From positions 248,001 to 312,000 of the forward strand of contig NZ_CP050948.1 in NCBI RefSeq assembly GCF_019443745.1: a DNA stretch of 64,000 nucleotides. The letters are read 5' to 3'. Below the pieces are notes generated by a model. That model was not told where the DNA came from and did no database searches. It worked only from the letters and a program-made list of their open reading frames with translations. This DNA comes from Iamia sp. SCSIO 61187 (GTDB lineage Bacteria > Actinomycetota > Acidimicrobiia > Acidimicrobiales > Iamiaceae). The position numbers were made by a program, and so were the translations under genes. Positions 7,814 to 17,289 of this stretch are shown piece by piece (position 1 is the first letter of the stretch; each line of letters begins with the position of its first letter).

Positions 7814-7856
7814 AACGTACGGATCGCTCGTTTCACCCCGTCGTCAGCGGTGTGAA
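7814..7856 (-). promoter_or_regulatory. GlnR-box-like operator and leaderless promoter of regulator C
   Basis: Minus strand: TTCAC-N6-GACGA-N6-GAAAC-N6-TCCGTACGTT, 11-bp period, then seven bases to the GTG at 7806. Same layout as the operators at 5499, 7975, 9959, 11978 and 12513. Confidence 0.7.
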
Positions 7857-7974
7857 CGGATCTGGGCGGCCACCTGACCGCGATCTGTCCCCCAGGGCGA
7901 CGAACCCCTCGTCACGGGCGTGGCCACCGGACGGGTCCGATCGCGCCCCGGTGGCCCGGACACGTCATGCAGCG

Positions 7975-8017
7975 GTCAAGACGGCGAAACGTTCACGAAA
8001 CACACCCTCCTTACGTT
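7975..8017 (+). promoter_or_regulatory. GlnR-box-like operator and promoter of the first amt-glnK unit
   Basis: GTCAA-N6-GAAAC-N6-GAAAC-N6-TCCTTACGTT. TACGTT (8012-8017) is the likely -10, giving a 5' leader of roughly 50 bases before the amt ATG. The half-sites fall where a -35 element would be, as expected for an activator-dependent promoter. Confidence 0.7.
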
Positions 8018-8064
8018 GCGCCCCGATCCCGGGCGCTCGACGCCCCCGACCACAGAAACGGTGA

Positions 8065-9777
<1,713 letters not shown>

Positions 9778-9805
9778 CCGCCGCCACCTGAGCTGAGACC
9801 GGCCT

Positions 9806-9843
9806 CGACGGTGCCCCCGGGGGACTCCCCGGGGGCACCGTCG
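9806..9843 (+). terminator. Perfect 17-bp hairpin after glnK copy 1
   Basis: Arms 9806-9822 and 9827-9843 (CGACGGTGCCCCCGGGG and its complement) with a GACT loop and no T tract. The outer part CGACGGTGCCCCC recurs in the terminator after glnK copy 2. Confidence 0.75.
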
Positions 9844-9958
9844 CGCCCGGGCGGGCCTCCACCGAACAGGTTTGCGCCCGTCCCCGAGGGGTGGGTCCCG
9901 TGACCTGCGGAGACGCGAGGCCCCCGGCACCAAGGCGTCAGACGGGGGTCAGCCAAGC

Positions 9959-10012
9959 GTTCGAAACGTGAAACGCAGAGCCCCTTCGGCGGAAACATCT
10001 CCTCCTTACGGT
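9959..10012 (+). promoter_or_regulatory. GlnR-box-like operator and promoter of the second amt-glnK unit
   Basis: GTTCG-N6-GAAAC-N6-CCCCT-N6-GAAAC-N6-TCCTTACGGT in an 11-bp register. TACGGT (10007-10012) is the likely -10, leaving a leader of about 50 bases with a GGAGGA ribosome site. The 294-base gap from 9778 holds otherwise only the glnK1 terminator. Confidence 0.65.
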
Positions 10013-10071
10013 CGACCCCGATCGCTCCGGCCACCCGGTCGGAGCGCGGACATCCACCTACGGAGGAACAC

Positions 10072-11852
<1,781 letters not shown>

Positions 11853-11882
11853 GGACGACCAACCCGTGACCTGCTGACGGAC

Positions 11883-11919
11883 CGACGGTGCCCCCGCCCC
11901 ACGAGCGGGGGCACCGTCG
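11883..11919 (+). terminator. 15-bp hairpin after glnK copy 2
   Basis: Left arm 11883-11897 (CGACGGTGCCCCCGC), 7-base loop, perfect right arm 11905-11919, no T tract. Both the stem and the flanking GCGCCCGG resemble the glnK copy 1 terminator, consistent with tandem duplication of whole units. Confidence 0.7.
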
Positions 11920-11977
11920 CGCCCGGGGTCGTGTCCGTCGGGCGGACAGCCTTTCGCCAGACGACCGACCGCCTGGG

Positions 11978-12020
11978 TTCACACCGGTCGCACCGACGCG
12001 AAACACCCCGTCCGTACGGT
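11978..12020 (+). promoter_or_regulatory. GlnR-box-like operator and promoter of glnK copy 3
   Basis: TTCAC-N6-CGCAC-N6-GAAAC-N6-TCCGTACGGT. TACGGT (12015-12020) is the likely -10; the start codon lies about 85 bases on, behind an AGGAG ribosome site. Confidence 0.7.
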
Positions 12021-12103
12021 CCGCGCCGGTCGCCGGCCCGGCGGCCGCGGGTCGCCGGCACCGGCCGGCCGTCCCACCGTCGTCGTCCCGACAGGAGCCC
12101 ACC

Positions 12104-12445
12104 GTGCTGAACCTGGTCACCGCCATCATCAAGCCCCACCGCGTCGAGGAGGTGAAGGAGGCGCTCAAGGGCGCCGGCGTCTCGGGCATCACCGTCACCG
12201 AGGTCAAGGGCTTCGGCCGCCAGGGCGGCCACACCGAGACCTACCGGGGCACCGAGTACCAGATCGACTTCGTCCCCAAGGTCAAGGTCGAGGTGCTGGT
12301 GGTCGCCGAGGCCACCGACGCCGTCGTCGATGCCATCGCCGCCGCGGCCAGCACCGGCAAGATCGGCGACGGGAAGGTCTGGACGACCGCCGTCGAGCGC
12401 GTCCTGCGGGTGCGCACCGGAGAGCAGGGCGTCGACGCCGTCTGA
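12104..12445 (+). CDS. glnK: PII signal protein GlnK, copy 3
   Basis: 113 residues from GTG 12104 with AGGAG upstream; the longer open frame from 11888 crosses the promoter and is rejected. It is a PII protein with T-loop YRGTEY and [10 protein letters not shown]. It is the most divergent copy in the C-terminal half (VLVVAEATDAVVDAIAAAA), yet its T-loop DNA matches copies 1 and 2 with one change over about 96 bases. Here the order is reversed: PII precedes the transporter, and both have their own GlnR-like operator. Confidence 0.93.
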   Translation: MLNLVTAIIKPHRVEEVKEALKGAGVSGITVTEVKGFGRQGGHTETYRGTEYQIDFVPKVKVEVLVVAEATDAVVDAIAAAASTGKIGDGKVWTTAVERVLRVRTGEQGVDAV

Positions 12446-12512
12446 GCCCGGCCGGTCGGGGCGACGTGTCCGTCTCCGCGTCAGATCGGTGGCACGAGGT
12501 CGAGCGTTCTCG

Positions 12513-12555
12513 TTCACACCCGTCGCACAGCGGCGTAACACCCCGTCCCTACGGT
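12513..12555 (+). promoter_or_regulatory. GlnR-box-like operator and promoter of ammonium transporter 3
   Basis: TTCAC-N6-CGCAC-N6-GTAAC-N6-TCCCTACGGT, the sixth copy of the arrangement; the last half-site is GTAAC rather than GAAAC. TACGGT (12550-12555) is the likely -10. Confidence 0.65.
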
Positions 12556-12595
12556 CCGGCCCGGCCGTCGCACGACGGTCCGAAAGGAGAGATCG

Positions 12596-12640
12596 ATGAG
12601 CGACACCCCTCGCCACCGCCGGTCGGAGGTGGCCCGATGA
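12596..12640 (+). CDS. 14-residue leader peptide coupled to ammonium transporter 3
   Basis: A short frame MSDTPRHRRSEVAR with an excellent ribosome site (AAAGGAGAG, five bases before ATG). Its TGA overlaps the ATG of the transporter as ATGA. Four of 14 residues are Arg and one is His. It lies entirely in the 5' leader after the operator. Either it is a true leader peptide that tunes translation of the transporter or a chance start; the strong ribosome site and exact overlap favour the former. Confidence 0.45.
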   Translation: MSDTPRHRRSEVAR

Positions 12641-14166
12641 GGATCCACCGTCACGCCAAGAAGGCCGCCACCGCGGCCGTCCTCGCCGGGGCGTTCGCCC
12701 TCGCCGTCGGGCTGCCGGCCGGGGCCCAGGAGACGGACCCGACCGTCGGCCTCGGCCAGCAGCTGAACCTGCTGTGGATCGTGATCGGAGCGATCCTCGT
12801 CATCTTCATGCAGGCCGGCTTCGCCCTGGTCGAGACCGGCTTCTGCCGGGCCAAGCACGCCGCCCACGTGGTCAGCACCAACTTCGCCATCTTCGGGCTG
12901 GGCTTCGTCGGGTTCTTCCTCGTCGGCTTCCCGCTGGCGTTCGGGGGCTACTCCTACGACCTGCCCGGGTTCGACTGGGGCTACGGGGCCGAGCCCCTCG
13001 GCGGGGCCCTCGTCGGGAGCGGGAGCTGGACGTTCCTGTTCCACGGCGGCTGGGCCATGCTCGGCGACAGCGACCGGATCACCCCGGCGGTGCTGGCCTT
13101 CTTCCTCTACATGGTCGCCTTCATGGACACCGTCGCCACCATCCCGACCGGGTCCATGGCCGAGCGCTGGAAGTGGAAGAGCTTCGTGGTGTGGGGGCTG
13201 TTCTGCGGCGCCATCTACTACCCGATCTTCGCCGCCTGGACCTGGGGCGGGGGCTGGCTCGGGAAGACCTGGGACACCCTCGGCCTGGGCGCCGGCTACG
13301 CCGACTTCGCCGGGTCCGGTGTCGTGCACGCCGTGGGCGGCGCCGCCGCCCTGGCCGGGGCCCTCGTCCTCGGACCCCGCATCGGGAAGTTCGGCGCCGA
13401 CGGCACCCCGCGGGCCCTGCCCGGCCACCACATCCCGATGGCGATGCTCGGCACCTTCATCCTGCTGTTCGGCTGGTTCGGCTTCAACGCCGCCTCGACC
13501 TTCGCCGCCACCGACGTCCAGTTCGCGACCGTGGCCGCCAACACCGCCATCGCCGGCGCCTTCGGGGCCGTCGCCGCCATGCTGTGGATGACCTACGTCC
13601 GCGGCGGCAAGCCCGACCCGGGGATGATGGCCAACGGCATGCTGGCCGGCCTGGTGGCCATCACCGCCCCCTGCGCCTTCACCCGACCCGGGTGGTCGGC
13701 GGTCATCGGCCTGATCGCCGGCGTCCTGGTGATCGAGTCGGTGCTCGTCATCGAGAAGCGGTTCAAGATCGACGACCCCGTCGGCGCCATCTCGGTCCAC
13801 GGCGTGTGCGGCACCTTCGGCGTGCTGTGCGTCGGCATCTTCTCCGACGGCAGCTACGGGGCGGGCTGGAACGGCTCCGACGTCGAGGGCGTGAAGGGGA
13901 TCCTCTACGGCGACGCCGGCCAGCTCGGCGCCCAGGCCCTGGGCGCCCTCGTGATCTGGACGGTGATCTTCGGCCTCGCCTTCGCCTTCTTCAAGATCCA
14001 GGACAAGGTGGCCTCGGGCGGGATCCGCTCGGCCGAGGAGGACGAGCTCGTCGGCCTGGACCTCCCCGAGATGGGCGTGGTCGCCTACCCGGAGTTCGGC
14101 GGGGGCGGCGGGCTCCCGAGCTCGGCCAGCACCTCGGCCCCGGCCCGGGCGCCCGAGACGGTCTGA
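12637..14166 (+). CDS. amt: Ammonium transporter 3
   Basis: 509 residues from ATG 12637, with GGAGG nine bases upstream. A signal peptide (RIHRHAKKAATAAVLAG...LPAGAQE) is followed by the Amt channel: FMQAGFALVETGFCRAKHAAH, an enlarged loop near residue 110 (GYSYDLPGFDWGYGAEPLGG), pore histidines in GVVHAVGGAAAL and AISVHGVCGTFGVL, and a Gly/Ser/Ala-rich C terminus. It brings in NH4+. The copy with the FETGFCRAKH-type helix usually pairs with its own PII, here the glnK just upstream. A 13-bp hairpin follows. Confidence 0.92.
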   Translation: MRIHRHAKKAATAAVLAGAFALAVGLPAGAQETDPTVGLGQQLNLLWIVIGAILVIFMQAGFALVETGFCRAKHAAHVVSTNFAIFGLGFVGFFLVGFPLAFGGYSYDLPGFDWGYGAEPLGGALVGSGSWTFLFHGGWAMLGDSDRITPAVLAFFLYMVAFMDTVATIPTGSMAERWKWKSFVVWGLFCGAIYYPIFAAWTWGGGWLGKTWDTLGLGAGYADFAGSGVVHAVGGAAALAGALVLGPRIGKFGADGTPRALPGHHIPMAMLGTFILLFGWFGFNAASTFAATDVQFATVAANTAIAGAFGAVAAMLWMTYVRGGKPDPGMMANGMLAGLVAITAPCAFTRPGWSAVIGLIAGVLVIESVLVIEKRFKIDDPVGAISVHGVCGTFGVLCVGIFSDGSYGAGWNGSDVEGVKGILYGDAGQLGAQALGALVIWTVIFGLAFAFFKIQDKVASGGIRSAEEDELVGLDLPEMGVVAYPEFGGGGGLPSSASTSAPARAPETV

Positions 14167-14183
14167 CCGGCACCGACCGCCAT

Positions 14184-14214
14184 CGATGCCCCCGCCTCCC
14201 GGGCGGGGGCATCG
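14184..14214 (+). terminator. 13-bp hairpin after ammonium transporter 3
   Basis: CGATGCCCCCGCC and its perfect complement around a TCCCG loop; no T tract. It resembles the two PII terminators upstream and separates this cluster from the convergent antiporter operon. Confidence 0.7.
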
Positions 14215-14263
14215 CCGCGCCCGGACCACGACGTGCCGGGCGCGACGCGGCCCTCGCGGGTCG

Positions 14264-14587
14264 TCAGTCGGCCAGCTCGTCGACGACGGTGTGCTCGCTC
14301 TGGTCGGCGCCCGCCTCGTGGGCGCCCCGACCGAGGAGGTGGGCCGACACCGGCGCCGTCGCCAGCTGGAACGCCACCGCCAGCAGCAGCTTGGTGACGA
14401 TGTCGACGTCGTCGACGGTGAGGGCGGCGCCGAGGAGGCAGCAGGTGATGCCCAGCGTCGCCGGCTTGGTGGCCGCGTGCATGCGGGCGTACACGTCGGG
14501 CAGGCGGTAGAGGCCGACGACGGCGGTGACGGTCAGCCCGGTGCCGGCGAGGAGGAGGACGGCTCCGACCACGTCGAGGGGGCTCAC
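14264..14587 (-). CDS. mnhG: Na+/H+ antiporter subunit G
   Basis: 107 residues from GTG 14587, which overlaps the mnhF stop as GTGA. Three helices, with the family block GLYRLPDVYARMHAATKPATLG (about residues 24-45), typical of MnhG/MrpG. It is the last subunit of the multi-subunit Mrp cation/proton antiporter, which exchanges Na+ for H+ at the cell membrane. The C-terminal tail is acidic (EAGADQSEHTVVDELAD). Last gene of the operon. Confidence 0.9.
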   Translation of the reverse strand: MSPLDVVGAVLLLAGTGLTVTAVVGLYRLPDVYARMHAATKPATLGITCCLLGAALTVDDVDIVTKLLLAVAFQLATAPVSAHLLGRGAHEAGADQSEHTVVDELAD

Positions 14588-14844
14588 GCGCCGCGCCTCC
14601 CCATGTAGCGGGCGATGGCCACCGTGGCCAGGAACCCGAGGAGCCCGAGGACCAGGGCCACGTCGGCGTAGATGCCGTCGCCGGTGACGGCGATGCCGAC
14701 GGCGATGCCCGAGACGATCGTCGCCGTCACCGTGTCGAGGGCGATGGCCCGGTCGACCAGGGTGGGGCACCGCCACAGCCGGAACAGGCAGGCCCCGGCG
14801 CAGGCGGCGAGGGCGGCGAAGCAGATGATGGCGACGACGGTCAC
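14584..14844 (-). CDS. mnhF: Na+/H+ antiporter subunit F
   Basis: 86 residues from GTG 14844 (GTGA overlap with mnhE). Three helices; FRLWRCPTLVDRAIALDT near residues 20-38 is the MnhF/MrpF signature (P-x-x-x-DRxxALD). It is a small membrane subunit of the Mrp complex. The open frame extends upstream but only through out-of-phase mnhE sequence. Confidence 0.9.
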   Translation of the reverse strand: MTVVAIICFAALAACAGACLFRLWRCPTLVDRAIALDTVTATIVSGIAVGIAVTGDGIYADVALVLGLLGFLATVAIARYMGRRGA

Positions 14845-15341
14845 GGCGCCTCTCCGACGGGGGTGAAGGCGGCGGCGGCCCGCCGGTGCAGGTCGTGGAT
14901 CGATGCCCGGAACTCGTCGACGTCGCCGAGTCCGAGCACGTGGACGTGGAGCACCGCCGGGTCGCTCTGGGCGGTGACGGTGAGGGTGCCGGGGGTGAGG
15001 GTGATGGCGTTGGCCACCAGCGTCGTCACCAGGGGCGAGGCGCCCGGGAGCTCCACCCGGACGATGCCGGAGCGCAGCCGCGCCGGGGTCGGGGCCACCA
15101 CGGCGAGGGCGACGGCCAGGCTCGAGGTCACCAGGCTCCACGCCACGTGGAGGGCGAACGCGACGGTGGCGACCGGGTGGAAGCGGTGGCCCCCGCCCTC
15201 CTCGGCGAGCGGGAAGGCGATCAGCACGATCGCCGACACCGCCAGCCCGCCGAGCACGTTGGCCACCTGGGGGCGCCCGTTGAGCAGCACCCAGATGGTC
15301 GTCAGCACGATCGTCCACGGGGCGGTCCGTCGGAGGCTCAC
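14841..15341 (-). CDS. mnhE: Na+/H+ antiporter subunit E
   Basis: 166 residues, GTG start overlapping the mnhD stop. Two to three N-terminal helices, then a soluble part with ITLTPGTLTVTAQSD (about residues 113-127), the MnhE hallmark, and VLHVHVLGL. Membrane subunit of the Mrp antiporter. Confidence 0.9.
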   Translation of the reverse strand: MSLRRTAPWTIVLTTIWVLLNGRPQVANVLGGLAVSAIVLIAFPLAEEGGGHRFHPVATVAFALHVAWSLVTSSLAVALAVVAPTPARLRSGIVRVELPGASPLVTTLVANAITLTPGTLTVTAQSDPAVLHVHVLGLGDVDEFRASIHDLHRRAAAAFTPVGEAP

Positions 15342-16834
15342 GGCTCACCGACCTGCTCGGCGTAGCGGCCCGGGGTGGTCAGGTCCTCGGCGGTGCGCTG
15401 GCACAGGGCGAACAGCGGCCCGGCGGCGATGGCGACGGCGAGGCTGACGCCGACGAGCAGGGCGGTGGCCGAGCCCATGGTCGGCCGGGTCCGGAGGATG
15501 CCGCCCGTCGTCGGGTCCCGGTCCGGGGGCGTGGCCCCGTCGACGCGGCCCCAGAAGGCCCCCAGCCAGATCTTCGCCATCGACACCAGCGTCAGCAGGC
15601 TCACCAGGAGGGCCACGCCGACGAGGACCCACTGGCCCCGGTCGACGGCGGCGGTGATCAGCCCCAGCTTGCCGACGAACCCCGAGAAGGGCGGCAGCCC
15701 GGCCAGGCTGAGGGCGGGCACGGCGAAGAGCAGGGCCAGCGGCCCGGACCGGCGGGCCAGGCCGCTCAGCCGGTCGAGGGTGCCGGTGCCCTCGCTGTCC
15801 TCGATGATCCCCTCCACGAGGAAGAGCGAGGTCTTCGTGGGGATGTGGTGGATCAGGTAGAAGACGGTCGCGGCCACGCCGGCGACCCCGCCCACCGCCA
15901 GGCCCATGACCATGTAGCCGATCTGGCTGACGATGTGGAACGAGAGGATCCGCTTCACGTCGCCCTGGGCGATGGCGCCGAGCACGCCGATCAGCATGGT
16001 CAGGGCGGCCACCACGACGAGCAGCAGCCGGTGCTGGTCGGGGAAGAGCAGCGTCTGGGTGCGGATGAGGGCGTAGACGCCGACCTTGGTGAGGAGCCCG
16101 GCGAACACCGCCGACACCGGGCTGGGCGCCGTCGGGTAGGAGTCGGGCAGCCAGAAGAAGAGCGGGAACACGGCCGCCTTGAGCCCGAAGGCCAGCAGCA
16201 GGAGGAGCTGGAGCCCGGTCCGCAGCCCGGGGTCGAGCTCGGCCAGGGCGGCGGGCAGGTCGGCCAGGCTGAGGGTGCCGGTGGCGGCGTAGACGAGGCC
16301 CACGGCGCTGAGGAGCAGCAGGGACTCCACGCTGTTGATGATCACGTAGGTGGTGCCCGAGCGGACCTGGCCCTCCTCCCCGTGCAGGGTGAGCAGCACG
16401 TAGCTGGCCATCAGCAGGACCTCGAAGGCCACGAAGAGGTGGAAGAGGTCGCCGCTGGAGAAGGCGGCGGCGATCCCGGCCGCCAGCGCCAGGTACGACG
16501 GGTGGTACGAGGGCGACCGCTCGTCGCCGGCCCCCTGGCCCACGGCGAACACCAGCACGATGAGCATGGTGGTGAAGGCGATCACCAGCAGCAGCCCCGA
16601 CAGCCGGTCGAACACGTAGGTGATCCCGATGTCGGAGGTCCACCCGCCGATGCGGGCCACGACGGCGTGGTCGTCACGCTCGACGGCGACGAGGAGGACC
16701 ACCGACACGGCCAGGCTCGCGGTCAGGCAGGCGAGGTTGATGATCCGCTGGACGCGCCGGTGGCGCACGGCGATGAGGCTCAGGGCCACGCCGAGGAGGG
16801 GGAGGGCGAAGGTCAGGGGGACGAGGCGGCTCAC
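15338..16834 (-). CDS. mnhD: Na+/H+ antiporter subunit D
   Basis: 498 residues from GTG 16834 (overlap with mnhC). It is a proton-pumping NADH dehydrogenase ND2/ND4-like subunit with about 14 helices. The transporter core has LFHLFVAFEVLLMASYVLL with the conserved Glu, LLAFGLKAAVFPLFFWLPDSYPTAPSPV with the key Lys, and LSFHIVSQIGYMVMG. In Mrp, MnhD and MnhA form the ion paths. The open frame reaches 17299, but the extra part is Arg/Pro shadow. Confidence 0.93.
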   Translation of the reverse strand: MSRLVPLTFALPLLGVALSLIAVRHRRVQRIINLACLTASLAVSVVLLVAVERDDHAVVARIGGWTSDIGITYVFDRLSGLLLVIAFTTMLIVLVFAVGQGAGDERSPSYHPSYLALAAGIAAAFSSGDLFHLFVAFEVLLMASYVLLTLHGEEGQVRSGTTYVIINSVESLLLLSAVGLVYAATGTLSLADLPAALAELDPGLRTGLQLLLLLAFGLKAAVFPLFFWLPDSYPTAPSPVSAVFAGLLTKVGVYALIRTQTLLFPDQHRLLLVVVAALTMLIGVLGAIAQGDVKRILSFHIVSQIGYMVMGLAVGGVAGVAATVFYLIHHIPTKTSLFLVEGIIEDSEGTGTLDRLSGLARRSGPLALLFAVPALSLAGLPPFSGFVGKLGLITAAVDRGQWVLVGVALLVSLLTLVSMAKIWLGAFWGRVDGATPPDRDPTTGGILRTRPTMGSATALLVGVSLAVAIAAGPLFALCQRTAEDLTTPGRYAEQVGEP

Positions 16835-17289
16835 GAGGCGGGCCCGCCCGGTCCGGTCCCGTCGTCGGGCGGCATCGGAGGGGGGGCCTCGCCGGCGACG
16901 TCGTCGTCGGGGGGCGCCACCTCGGGCACGGCCTCGGACTCGGCGGCGTCGCGCCGGGCCATGAGGCGGTCGGAGAGGTCGTCCTCGACCTCGTCGTTGC
17001 CGTCGAGGGTCCAGTTGCGCCAGGCCAGCGAGAGCAGGAACGCCTGGAGGGCGAAGCCGATGACGATGGCGGTCAGGACCAGCGCCTGGGGGACGGGGTC
17101 GGCGAAGGTGCCCAGCTCGCCGATGACCGGTGGCGACCCGGGGGGGCCGCCGGTGGCGATGATCAGCAGGTTGACGCCGTTGCCCATGACGCCGACGCCG
17201 AGGATGATGCGGGTCAGCGTCCGGTGCATCATCAGGTAGGTGCCGGTGGCGAAGAGCACGCCGATGAGGGCGACGAGGGCGAGGTTCAC
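16831..17289 (-). CDS. mnhC: Na+/H+ antiporter subunit C
   Basis: 152 residues from GTG 17289 (GTGA overlap with mnhA). A NuoK-like three-helix protein: GTYLMMHRTLTRIILGVGVMGNGVNLLI near residue 20 and VPQALVLTAIVIGFALQAF near residue 70. After the last helix there is an unusual acidic, Pro-rich tail of about 50 residues (EDDLSD..., EVAPPDDDVAGEAPPPMPPDD), longer than in most MnhC proteins. Mrp complex membrane subunit. Confidence 0.9.
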   Translation of the reverse strand: MNLALVALIGVLFATGTYLMMHRTLTRIILGVGVMGNGVNLLIIATGGPPGSPPVIGELGTFADPVPQALVLTAIVIGFALQAFLLSLAWRNWTLDGNDEVEDDLSDRLMARRDAAESEAVPEVAPPDDDVAGEAPPPMPPDDGTGPGGPAS

